Source: Eubacteriales bacterium
GTDB taxonomy: Bacteria > Bacillota > Clostridia > Christensenellales > UMGS416
Assembly: GCA_028709505.1 (NCBI GenBank)
Contig: JAQVWW010000001.1
Location: 1 to 14,847, forward strand
Length of the DNA: 14,847 nucleotides
Reading direction: 5' to 3'
The notes beneath the pieces were generated by a model. The model saw nothing but the letters and a program-made list of their open reading frames with translations, did no database searches and had not been told where the DNA came from. Numbering within the stretch: the stretch's first letter is position 1; every line of letters starts with the position of its first letter. Shown in pieces: positions 1 to 5,761 of the stretch. A program made the translations under genes and the position numbers.

Positions 1-1023
1 GTACAGCGCCTGCATCACGCGGGCGGTGATGAGCACTTCATCCACGTTGGAGCGGATTTTCTCATGGGCGTTGACAGAGTCAATAAAGCAGTCCAGCTCG
101 CGGGCGAACATGTCCTGGGTCTGCCCATGGTATTCGGTCCTGGTCAGGCAGCCCTTATCGGTGGAATAATAGACAAAATCGCCGCCGTAGGTCAGCTTGA
201 TGCCGCCCTTATCGCCCATAAACTCGATGAACGTGGCTTCGTCGCCGATGTTTTGCGCCCAGGAGCCGTTTAGCGTGATGACCGGGCCGTCGGTGCGTAC
301 CATGCCGGTGACAAACTCTTCCACATCGTACACGCCGGTATAATCCGGCGGGCCGGCCCACATGCTGGTGTAGGTATAGCCCTGCATGTCACGGCCCAGC
401 ACGCTGTGCGTGGCGCCGGTGACGGTTTTCAGGCTCACCTGGCCGATGCAATAGAAGATCAGATCCAAATAGTGCACGCCCCAATCGATGAGCACGCCGC
501 CGCCGGCGGTGGCCTTACGCGTGAACTGGCCGCCCAGCCCCGGGATGGAGCGATAGGCGCGGAACGAGCAGTAGATTTGATACAGATTGCCCAGCGCGCC
601 GGAGTCGATCATCTCCTTGACGCGGTTGACGTTGGTGTTAAAGCGGTTGACCACGCCGATGTTCAGGATGCGGCCGTATTGGTCGGCGGCGGCCTTCATA
701 TCGCACACGAGATCGTAGGTGACGGCGGCGGGCTTTTCGCACAGCACATCCTTGCCGGCCTTTAAAAAATCGATGGCCATCGGCGCGTGCATGTAGTTAT
801 GTACGCACAGCGATACGGCTTGTATTTCGGCGTCGTTCACCACTTCGTGATAATCATAGACGGCTTTTTTCGCGCCGTACTTTTCCTTGGCCGCGTCGGC
901 GCGCTCGGGTATGATATCGCATACGGTGACCAGTTCGACCTTTTCGTTGGCGGCGTAGGCGGGTAGATGCGCGGCATTGGCGATGGTTCCGCAGCCGATG
1001 ACGGCAACTTTCAGCTTATCCAT
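1..1023 (-). CDS. Gfo/Idh/MocA family NAD(P)-dependent oxidoreductase (C-terminus cut by window edge)
   Basis: Reading leftward from ATG 1023-1021 gives 341 codons without a stop, so the C-terminus lies outside the window. The N-terminus is a Rossmann fold starting at residue 5, with the dinucleotide-binding GCGTIA at residues 10-15. The family's EKP motif is at 96-98; its lysine normally contributes to catalysis. The second-domain signature D180-W-G-V-H184-Y-L-D187 follows a GGG, matching the catalytic DxGxHxxD pattern of the family. Members oxidise or reduce sugars, inositols or related polyols in the cytoplasm; the substrate cannot be told from sequence. The start is supported by a strong AGGAGG (minus strand) 8 nt upstream and by the family N-terminus. 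It has its own promoter and appears monocistronic at this end. The kinase at 3110-4063 may act on related sugars, but it is a separate transcript, so that link is only inference. Confidence 0.93.
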   Translation of the reverse strand, partial: MDKLKVAVIGCGTIANAAHLPAYAANEKVELVTVCDIIPERADAAKEKYGAKKAVYDYHEVVNDAEIQAVSLCVHNYMHAPMAIDFLKAGKDVLCEKPAAVTYDLVCDMKAAADQYGRILNIGVVNRFNTNVNRVKEMIDSGALGNLYQIYCSFRAYRSIPGLGGQFTRKATAGGGVLIDWGVHYLDLIFYCIGQVSLKTVTGATHSVLGRDMQGYTYTSMWAGPPDYTGVYDVEEFVTGMVRTDGPVITLNGSWAQNIGDEATFIEFMGDKGGIKLTYGGDFVYYSTDKGCLTRTEYHGQTQDMFARELDCFIDSVNAHEKIRSNVDEVLITARVMQALY

Positions 1024-1063
1024 AGAGAAGCCTCCTGCTTAAATGGGCCATATGTTAGCATCC

Positions 1064-1092
1064 AGTATACCCCGGCGCCCCGCGCGTGGCAA
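1064..1092 (-). promoter_or_regulatory. Sigma-A-type promoter of the Gfo/Idh/MocA gene
   Basis: On the minus strand TTGCCA (1092-1087) and TATACT (1069-1064) are separated by exactly 17 nt. The predicted start near 1057 gives a leader of about 34 nt that includes the AGGAGG. No operator palindrome is obvious. Confidence 0.7.
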
Positions 1093-1140
1093 GAGCCGGC
1101 GGGCAGGGCGGAATATTTTTATCAAAGGGCGGCTCAAGTA

Positions 1141-1307
1141 GCCGGCGACGGCAAAAAGATAGACCTACGGCGGCAAAAGCCGCAGCGCAAGGCTGATAAA
1201 GGGGTGTGTAAAAGGCGTAGAAACATCTGCTTGCTGCCGGCGGCGGTAAAAGCATAGGGCCTAGGCAGCGAAAGCCGCAGCACAAGGCTGATAAAGGGGT
1301 GCGTAAA
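1141..1307. repeat. Two direct copies of a 72-bp repeat at 95-bp period
   Basis: Copy 1 is 1141-1212 and copy 2 is 1236-1307. They align without gaps with 13 mismatches by eye (about 82% identity). The best-conserved core is CAAGGCTGATAAAGGGGTG (1188-1206 and 1283-1301). The 23-nt segment between copies is not clearly repeated. A third start-like GCCGGCGG follows at 1319. The spacing is a multiple of neither 3 nor a typical CRISPR unit, and only two copies exist. Origin and function are unknown. Confidence 0.7.
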
Positions 1308-1358
1308 GGGTGCACAATGCCGGCGGTGGGGAGGGGGCGCGCCGGCAGGCAAAGCGCC

Positions 1359-1387
1359 AAAAACCGCTGCCGATGGCCCGGCAGCGG
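1359..1387 (-). terminator. Intrinsic terminator downstream of rubrerythrin
   Basis: On the minus strand CCGCTGCC and GGCAGCGG (plus positions 1380-1387 and 1364-1371) form a perfect 8-bp GC stem with an 8-nt loop. It is followed directly by five T residues (1363-1359). It lies about 230 nt past the rubrerythrin stop, with no gene between. Confidence 0.65.
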
Positions 1388-1618
1388 CGCGGCGGCGCCC
1401 CTTGCGCGGGGCTTTCAGTTGTTTTTTGTCAATCTCACGCGTACAAAAACCTGAAAACAACCGGTTTATCGTTGCGGCTTACCCCGCTTGGCGGGGAGGG
1501 CTCCGCCGGAATGTAAATGCCGCCGTGGATTCCCGCCTTCCCTGCGCCGGTAAGCCAGGGCTGCTGCCCCCTTGCCCCGGGATTTCTGTTGCAAAACGCT
1601 TTGTGCCGGGCGAAGGCG

Positions 1619-2158
1619 CTAGTAATTGTCGGCCTTGAGCTGAAAATAGGCCTGCGCATGTGAGCAGACGGGACAAACCTCCGGCGCCGTCACGCCCACG
1701 TGCACGTGGCCGCAGTTGCGGCATACCCATGCCACCGACGCGTCCTTTTGGAACACCTTATTGGTGCGGACACTCTCGGCCAGCGTGCGGAACCGCAGTT
1801 CATGCTCGCGCTCCACGGCGGCTACGCCCTCCATGATGGCGGCTATCTGCTCAAAGCCCTCGGCGCGGGCGTCGGCGGCAAATTTTGCGTACATGTCGCT
1901 CCATTCGTAATGCTCGCCTTCGGCGGCGTCGTTTAAGTTACTTAGCGTATCGGACACGCCGTTATGCAAAAATTTAAACCACAGCTCGGCATGCTCCTTT
2001 TCGTTGCCGGCCGTCTCGTCGAATAGGGCGGCTATTTGCTCAAAGCCGTCCTTTTTGGCCTTGGAAGCGTAGAAAGTGTACTTGGTGCGCGCCTGCGATT
2101 CGCCGGCGAAGGCCGCCAGCAGATTGGCCTGGGTTTTGGTGCCTTCCAGATTGGGCAT
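1619..2158 (-). CDS. rbr: Rubrerythrin (diiron ferritin-like domain plus C-terminal rubredoxin domain)
   Basis: This 179-residue protein has the classic rubrerythrin layout. Residues 1-135 form a ferritin-like four-helix domain with diiron ligand motifs around E20, E53-K-E-H56, the region E80-E85, and E117-x-x-H at 116-119. Residues 141-179 form a rubredoxin domain with C146-x-x-C149 and C162-x-x-C165. Rubrerythrins reduce hydrogen peroxide in the cytoplasm of anaerobes, taking electrons from NAD(P)H through rubredoxin or ferredoxin-type donors. The open frame extends upstream to 2320. However, ATG 2158-2156 has AGGAGG 7 nt upstream and begins exactly where the family does (MPNLEGTKT), so I chose it. 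A rubredoxin gene, a plausible electron donor, lies about 2.1 kb away on the same strand. The promoter is not obvious. Confidence 0.97.
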   Translation of the reverse strand: MPNLEGTKTQANLLAAFAGESQARTKYTFYASKAKKDGFEQIAALFDETAGNEKEHAELWFKFLHNGVSDTLSNLNDAAEGEHYEWSDMYAKFAADARAEGFEQIAAIMEGVAAVEREHELRFRTLAESVRTNKVFQKDASVAWVCRNCGHVHVGVTAPEVCPVCSHAQAYFQLKADNY

Positions 2159-2326
2159 GGAAATACCTCCTGCAAAAAGATTCCTTAGCAGTATGGGCAG
2201 AGCGACAAATCCTATACGCCCCGGCCGCGGCCGTACCCGAAGGGCAGCAAAGACCCCTGGCGGGCCGGCTTGCCTGCGCGGGAGAACCGACGGCCAAAAG
2301 AAAGGTCGGCGAAGCGACAAATGCGG

Positions 2327-2356
2327 TTGCCCCGCACCAAAACAAACGATTATAAT
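2327..2356 (+). promoter_or_regulatory. Promoter of the VOC-family gene
   Basis: TTGCCC (2327-2332) and a perfect TATAAT (2351-2356) are separated by 18 nt. The predicted start near 2363 gives a leader of about 29 nt. The -10 lies in the palindrome ATTATAAT, so the same site reads TATAAT on the minus strand, facing rubrerythrin. Confidence 0.65.
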
Positions 2357-2391
2357 GTGAGCAAAAAGGAAGGTTAGGCGGTGTTTGTAGG

Positions 2392-2817
2392 ATGAATGAG
2401 AACCTGAAAATTAAAATGTATTCTTTTACGGTGGATTGCACAGACCCACAGGAGCTGGCAAAGTTCTATGCGGCGCTGCTCGAATGGGAAATGGGGTTTT
2501 ATGACGAGGAATATGCGTGGGTATATGCGCCGGGCACGAATCAGGGAACGTATCCTTGCATCTTGTTTCAACGCAACCTTGCGTACCAACCGCCTGTGTG
2601 GCCCGAAGAGCCCGAAGCGCAGCAGCAAACGGCGCATATAGACTTTGCCGTTACCGATTTGGAAAGGGCGGTTGAACATGCGATCCATTGCGGAGCAACC
2701 GTCGCCAATGCGCAATTTTCTGACGATTGGACCGTTATGCTGGACCCGGCCGAGCACCCTTTTTGCCTATGCCTTATGAAAGCAGTTTTCGCGAGCGCCC
2801 ATTTTGGGTTGTTATAG
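2392..2817 (+). CDS. VOC (glyoxalase/bleomycin-resistance fold) family protein
   Basis: The 141-residue product fits the single-module VOC fold of two beta-alpha-beta-beta-beta halves. The first half carries FTVDCTDPQELAKFYAALLEW (residues 12-32). The second starts AHIDFAVTDLERAVEHA (81-97), with GATV at 101-104, and closes with DPAEHPFCLCL (118-128). This closing segment is characteristic of the glyoxalase-6-like subfamily, often annotated only as VOC protein. The specific reaction (isomerase, thiol transferase or antibiotic binding) cannot be assigned, because these small members diverge in substrate and often lack full metal ligands. The ATG has only a weak TAGGA close upstream; AAGGAAGG sits further up. 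It is the only rightward gene in the left part and stands alone on its own promoter. Confidence 0.88.
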   Translation: MNENLKIKMYSFTVDCTDPQELAKFYAALLEWEMGFYDEEYAWVYAPGTNQGTYPCILFQRNLAYQPPVWPEEPEAQQQTAHIDFAVTDLERAVEHAIHCGATVANAQFSDDWTVMLDPAEHPFCLCLMKAVFASAHFGLL

Positions 2818-2861
2818 CAGGGCCCGAAGCCAAGAAGAACCTTGCCACATAGGCGCCCTGC
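2817..2861. repeat. Inverted repeat just after the VOC gene
   Basis: GCAGGGC (2817-2823) and GCCCTGC (2855-2861) are perfectly complementary around a 31-nt loop, starting on the last base of the VOC stop codon. There is no T-tract, so it is a poor intrinsic terminator. The rest of 2862-3067 shows no gene I can support. Confidence 0.3.
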
Positions 2862-3067
2862 CTGCGCTGGTGCGAGAGAGCCGCCGCCGTTAGGCTGCGC
2901 CATCATTTTTGTCGTAGGCAATTAGCGGCGGGTCGTATCTGCACAACCCAAGCCCGGCGTGTGTGTCGCCGCGCACTTGCCCGGGATGGCGCCGCACCCC
3001 GCGGACGCCACCGCTGATACGCGAAGAAGAAGCGCTTTCTTAGCTTTGGCAACCAGCAGCCCGGCAT

Positions 3068-3095
3068 AAAAAAAGCCCGCCAACCGGGGGCGGGC
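3068..3095 (-). terminator. Intrinsic terminator of the PfkB kinase gene
   Basis: On the minus strand a perfect 7-bp stem GCCCGCC/GGCGGGC (3095-3089 with 3081-3075) has a 7-nt loop. It is followed by seven T residues (3074-3068), 15 nt after the kinase stop codon. Confidence 0.93.
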
Positions 3096-3109
3096 GGCAA
3101 AAGGGCGCT

Positions 3110-4063
3110 CTACAGACTTTCGCCGTGCTCCGTTAAAAACTCCGCCAGCGATGCGCGGCTGGGCAGCGCCGGCAGGCCGCCGGGCTGCGTGGCGCACAGC
3201 GCGCCTACGGCATTGGCCAGCCTGACCACGCGCTCCAGCGCGTATTCGGGGTGGTGCTGCATAAAATAGTGGACGGTGCCGGTGAAGGCGTCGCCGCAGC
3301 CGGTGGTGTCCACCGCCTGCACGGCAAAGCCCGGCACAAAGCCGCAGCCCTGGGCGGCGGCATAGTAGGCGCCCCGGGCGCCGCAGGTGATGAAGACCGC
3401 CTGCTTGCCGGTGGCCAGGATGCGGGCGGCGCCGCGGGCCACGTCGTCGGCGTCGATACCCAGCAGCAGAGCCATCTCCTCCTGGGACATCTTGACGATA
3501 TCGGCGTATTCCAGGCCCTTGTTCATCCACGCGGCGGCGGTGGTCTCGTCCTGCCACAGCGCCGGCCGGTAGTTGGGATCGTAAGAGATGGTTTTTCCTT
3601 TATCGCGGGCGTACTCCAGCACCGCCAGCAGCGTGCTGCGCGCCGGCTCGTCGGTCATGCTCAGCGAGCCGAAGTGTACGATACGGGCGTGATCAATCAG
3701 CGAAAAATCCACATCCTCGAGGCGCAGCATAATATCGGCGCCGGGGTTGCGGAAAAAAGAAAAGCTGCGTTCGCCATCGGCCGAAAGCGACACGAAGGCC
3801 AGCGTGGTGTGAACGCTGGCGTGCTTTTTGACGCCGGAGATGCCTATGGCGCTGTCTGCAAGCGCCTGCAGCACAAAATTGCCAAAATAATCGTCGCCCA
3901 CCATGCCGATGAAGGCGGTCTTGCCGCCCAGCGCGGCGTTGGCCGCCAGGCAGTTGGCCGGCGCGCCGCCGGGGTTCATCTCAAAGGTGGGGTTGCCCAT
4001 CGGGCCCGTCCCGGCGGGGGAAAAGTCTATCAGCACTTCGCCAATGGCTACCACGTCAAGCAT
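3110..4063 (-). CDS. PfkB-family carbohydrate kinase, fructokinase-like
   Basis: A full-length 317-residue ribokinase-fold sugar kinase. It shows an N-terminal GEVLIDF (8-14), the PfkB signature 1 region with GGAPANCLA (32-40) leading into FIGMVGDDYFG (51-61), and D162-PNYRPALW, typical of the fructokinase branch. Signature 2 is D252-TTGCGDAFTG, with D258 the expected catalytic base and GCG the anion hole. It would phosphorylate a sugar, probably fructose or a near relative, with ATP in the cytoplasm. Substrate is inferred from branch motifs only. ATG 4063 is preceded by GGAAGG 9 nt upstream and a consensus promoter. A terminator closes the gene, so it is monocistronic. There is no transporter or glycosidase beside it to refine the substrate. 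Confidence 0.94.
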   Translation of the reverse strand: MLDVVAIGEVLIDFSPAGTGPMGNPTFEMNPGGAPANCLAANAALGGKTAFIGMVGDDYFGNFVLQALADSAIGISGVKKHASVHTTLAFVSLSADGERSFSFFRNPGADIMLRLEDVDFSLIDHARIVHFGSLSMTDEPARSTLLAVLEYARDKGKTISYDPNYRPALWQDETTAAAWMNKGLEYADIVKMSQEEMALLLGIDADDVARGAARILATGKQAVFITCGARGAYYAAAQGCGFVPGFAVQAVDTTGCGDAFTGTVHYFMQHHPEYALERVVRLANAVGALCATQPGGLPALPSRASLAEFLTEHGESL

Positions 4064-4099
4064 ATAAACAAACCTTCCAATCCTGAAGCGAATACCCAG

Positions 4100-4129
4100 A
4101 TTGTAGCAACGCCGCGGGCGCCTGTCAAT
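4100..4129 (-). promoter_or_regulatory. Promoter of the PfkB kinase gene
   Basis: On the minus strand a perfect TTGACA (4129-4124) is separated by 18 nt from TACAAT (4105-4100). The predicted start near 4093 leaves a 30-nt leader. It sits just downstream of the rubredoxin terminator, so the two genes are separate transcripts. Confidence 0.8.
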
Positions 4130-4162
4130 TCGCCGCCGCGCAAAAGCACCGGCGGCAGGCGC

Positions 4163-4217
4163 AAAAAAGACGCCGCGGGCCGCCGGCCCGGTTAACCGGG
4201 CAGCGGGCTTTGCGGCG
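4163..4217 (-). terminator. Probable intrinsic terminator of the rubredoxin gene
   Basis: Reading leftward, CGCCGC (4217-4212) pairs with GCGGCG (4176-4171). Inside lies the 14-bp palindrome CCCGGTTAACCGGG (4187-4200), and six T residues follow (4168-4163). The outer helix sits one or two nt from the T-tract. The branched shape is less classic than the other terminators here. Confidence 0.55.
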
Positions 4218-4265
4218 CCACTGGATCGGTGCGAAGATGGTTGGCCGATTCAAGCGCTTTGTCGG

Positions 4266-4430
4266 CTACTCGACCCTTTCGAACATGTCTTTACCGGCGC
4301 CGCACAGCGGGCAGACCCAGTCTTCGGAAATGTCGGCAAAGGCGGTGCCCGGTTCTACGCCGTTATCGGGATCACCGTCGGCGGGATCGTACACATAGCC
4401 GCATAAAGAGCATTCATACTTTTCCATCAT
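4266..4430 (-). CDS. Rubredoxin
   Basis: A 54-codon gene, short enough to be missed by length-filtered gene calling. The product begins [16 protein letters not shown]. It has both iron-binding knuckles, [14 protein letters not shown] (C7-x-x-C10, counted from the first Met) and [14 protein letters not shown] (C40-x-x-C43), as in classical 52-54-residue rubredoxins. One iron bound by four cysteines carries single electrons in the cytoplasm. The likely partners are rubrerythrin (present in this window) or other NAD(P)H:rubredoxin-linked oxygen and peroxide reductases. Two adjacent ATG codons are possible starts (4430 or 4427). AGGAG (minus strand) lies 6 nt before the first and 9 nt before the second. 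The gene has its own promoter and terminator. Confidence 0.96.
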   Translation of the reverse strand: MMEKYECSLCGYVYDPADGDPDNGVEPGTAFADISEDWVCPLCGAGKDMFERVE

Positions 4431-4501
4431 ACATTTCTCCTTTGTTGTCTTGGATGGGATGCTGTCATCCGCCGGCGTTGCCGGCCACTTTTTGTGTTCT
4501 T

Positions 4502-4531
4502 ATTATATACCACAAAGATGGAATCCATTAA
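4502..4531 (-). promoter_or_regulatory. Promoter of rubredoxin, with hairpin-rich leader
   Basis: On the minus strand TATAAT (4507-4502) follows a weak -35 TTAATG (4531-4526) at an 18-nt spacer. The predicted leader of about 65 nt holds two small hairpins: GCCGGC-x3-GCCGGC (4471-4485) and GGATG-x4-CATCC nearer the gene (about 4457-4470). The hairpins could stabilise the mRNA or be incidental. Confidence 0.6.
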
Positions 4532-4665
4532 CAGGCATGGCTAAAAAAAGAATTTTCTTTAAAAAAAAGAATGTATTTTTTAGTCAATTTACATAAAATA
4601 ACAAAAAATTGGGATAAATCTATAAAAACGACGCTTAATTTTGTGATCAAATTACCAAAAAGCTA

Positions 4666-4693
4666 TTGCATTATCCGGTTGTTCCGCTATAAT
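4666..4693 (+). promoter_or_regulatory. Promoter of the leader RNA and zinc-ribbon gene, below an AT-rich island
   Basis: TTGCAT (4666-4671) and TATAAT (4688-4693) are separated by 16 nt. The 130 nt upstream (about 4536-4665) are very A/T-rich with phased A and T tracts, unlike the GC-rich surroundings, which resembles UP elements of strong promoters. It also holds an inverted repeat CTAAAAAA/TTTTTTAG (4541-4548 with 4576-4583). Start is predicted near 4700. Confidence 0.7.
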
Positions 4694-4699
4694 TAAAAA

Positions 4700-4929
4700 T
4701 GCTTCAGACTCGAAGTATGTATGACCAAACAAATGGGTAAGTTCAGCTTACGTGTTGACCCGGCGAAACCCGCGGACCTCAGGCCACAGAATTCCTCGCT
4801 TTTGCATTAGGAGATTTGCGCAACCCGAGCACAATGGGAAGGAACCGTTTGCACCAGGCTATATTCCGGATGTTGGATGGCATTTTCGAAGAGAAGCGCA
4901 AACCAAATCAAAGCGAGGTAAAAGATCCC
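4700..4929 (+). ncRNA. Long, possibly structured 5' leader or small RNA upstream of the zinc-ribbon gene
   Basis: About 230 nt separate the predicted start from the ATG at 4930, unusually long for this window. Helices visible by eye: a 7-bp hairpin 4699-4705/4712-4718, and GTAAG/CTTAC (4737-4741 with 4747-4751, TTCAG loop). Longer-range pairings are GGG 4735-4737 with CCC 4759-4761, TTTGCGC/GCGCAAA (4815-4821 with 4896-4902), and enclosing that ACCTC/GAGGT (4776-4780 with 4915-4919). The last would hide the GAGGT that serves as ribosome binding site. The GGG pairing competes with the GTAAG hairpin for one G. No internal terminator is seen, so it may be a cis-acting leader, or an abundant RNA processed from the message. 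The setting recalls large Firmicute RNAs such as the raiA class, but I cannot confirm membership by eye. Confidence 0.5.
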
Positions 4930-5208
4930 ATGTACCAAGAAAAGACGCTCATTTGTAAAGATTGTGGACAAGAGTTTGTGTTCACCACCGGCGAACAGGA
5001 ATTCTATGCTGAGAAAGGGTTCGCCAACGAACCGACCCGCTGCAAGGGTTGCCGTTCTGCCCGCAAATCCGAGCGTAATGGCGACCGTCCGGCCCGCCAG
5101 ATGTTTGACGCCATCTGTGCCGAGTGCGGCGCGCCCACCCAGGTTCCTTTTGAGCCGACTTCGGGCCGTCCCGTGTACTGCAGAGACTGCTTCAGAAAGA
5201 GCCGCTAA
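4930..5208 (+). CDS. Small zinc-ribbon protein (zf-trcl / CxxC-x-CxxC type)
   Basis: The 92-residue product begins MYQEKTLICKDCGQEF, the usual start of a small conserved Clostridia protein called zinc-ribbon domain-containing protein. Four CxxC-type knuckles are present: C9-KDC12, C38-KGC41, C62-AEC65 and C82-RDC85, so two zinc ribbons are likely. Between them lie GEQEFYAEKGF and a basic stretch ARKSERNGDRPAR. The C-terminal part (AECGAPTQVPFEPTSGRPVYCRDC) is typical of ribbons that bind nucleic acid or act as scaffold; the actual role is unknown. An open frame extends upstream through ATG 4834, but the family starts at 4930. GAGGT lies 10 nt upstream there. The gene is monocistronic, with a long leader and a strong terminator. 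Confidence 0.93.
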   Translation: MYQEKTLICKDCGQEFVFTTGEQEFYAEKGFANEPTRCKGCRSARKSERNGDRPARQMFDAICAECGAPTQVPFEPTSGRPVYCRDCFRKSR

Positions 5209-5233
5209 TTTAATCGACAGACATAACAACACC

Positions 5234-5262
5234 GCCGCCCCTTTTGGGGCGGCTTTTAGTTT
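5234..5262 (+). terminator. Intrinsic terminator of the zinc-ribbon gene
   Basis: GCCGCCCC-TTTT-GGGGCGGC (5234-5253) is a perfect 8-bp stem with a TTTT loop, followed by TTTTAGTTT. It lies 25 nt past the stop codon. Confidence 0.96.
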
Positions 5263-5263
5263 G

Positions 5264-5627
5264 TGAACGGGCATGCTTGTTTTTAAAAAGGGGCGGGGGC
5301 GCTTGGGCCAAGGCGCGGCCGGGCCGTGTATGGCCGCAGGCGGGTTTCCGCTTTTTTGGCACAGCGGATTTGCCAACGCCGCGTCCGGCTGCCGACGCCG
5401 CAAGGCACCGGCCCAAACAAAACCTTCTGCCCGCGCCGTGCCTTTTGGCGGCGGGCTTTGTTTTGCCCGGCGCGAAAAACGGCCCCTTTTGGCCGCCGGT
5501 GCCTTCTTTTGCCCAAAGCCCCCGCGCCGGCAGGAATTCTCGGCGCGCAGCACGAAAGGATTGTTTCGCCGCCACGCCGGCAAAGGAAAGATTTGCCAAA
5601 ACGATACAAATGGCCGGCCCGCCAGGC
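5264..5627. other. GC-rich stretch without a supported gene
   Basis: Frames are open on both strands but overlap one another, are arginine/alanine/proline-rich low complexity and match no family I know. Two hairpins stand out. One is GCGGCC/GGCCGC (5315-5320 with 5332-5337). The other, at 5429-5456, is GCCCGCGCC paired with GGCGGCGGGC with one bulged base, and is followed by TTTGTTTT. The second resembles a further rightward terminator. What it would terminate is unclear, since the zinc-ribbon gene already has one. Confidence 0.6.
5429..5464 (+). terminator. Terminator-like hairpin in gene-free DNA
   Basis: A 9-bp GC stem with one bulge (5429-5437 with 5447-5456), loop GTGCCTTTT, then TTTGTTTT at 5457-5464. 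It could be a back-up terminator for read-through past 5262, or the end of an unrecognised small transcript starting after 5264. Confidence 0.4.
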
Positions 5628-5662
5628 TTGACTTGATGAAAGTGCCGCCGGTATAGTATAAT
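5628..5662 (+). promoter_or_regulatory. Two overlapping promoters of the HlyD-yggS-sepF operon
   Basis: TTGACT (5628-5633) with TATAGT (5652-5657) and TTGATG (5633-5638) with TATAAT (5657-5662) each have an 18-nt spacer and are shifted by exactly 5 bp. Either or both could fire, giving starts near 5664 and 5669 and a leader of about 95 nt before ATG 5762. Confidence 0.7.
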
Positions 5663-5761
5663 CAGATATTAATATGGTACAGTATCCTCATATGCCGCAG
5701 GGCAACGCCGGCGCTGTACCCAAGCACAGCGCCGCACAGCGTGCGCCCACAGGGAGACTTT

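Larger units (their letters stand above)
1024..1618. other. 595-bp intergenic region without a gene
   Basis: The stretch between the oxidoreductase and rubrerythrin genes contains, left to right, the oxidoreductase promoter (1064-1092), a two-copy tandem repeat (1141-1307), the rubrerythrin-side terminator (1359-1387), and small GC-rich hairpins such as CCCCGC-TTG-GCGGGG near 1481-1495. Several open frames cross it on both strands. They overlap one another, are low in complexity and resemble no family I know, so I treat them as chance openness in GC-rich DNA. Confidence 0.7.

Noticed and set aside
1141..1307. CRISPR array
   Set aside because: Only two copies of 72 bp with many mismatches and no cas genes nearby.
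2159..2320. 54-residue N-terminal extension of rubrerythrin
   Set aside because: AGGAGG sits just before ATG 2158 and the family starts there; the extension is arginine/proline-rich low complexity.
4816..4929. N-terminal extension of the zinc-ribbon protein through ATG 4834 or TTG 4816
   Set aside because: The family begins MYQEKT at 4930. The AGGAG at 4809-4813 is 20 nt from ATG 4834 and only 2 nt from the TTG, both poor spacings.
4807..5583. 258-codon leftward open frame across the zinc-ribbon gene
   Set aside because: It is antisense to a well-recognised gene and its terminator, is low in complexity and matches no family.
5273..5656. Overlapping open frames of 100-130 codons upstream of the HlyD-like gene
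   Set aside because: They are open on both strands in several frames at once, with no recognised motifs, as expected by chance in GC-rich DNA.
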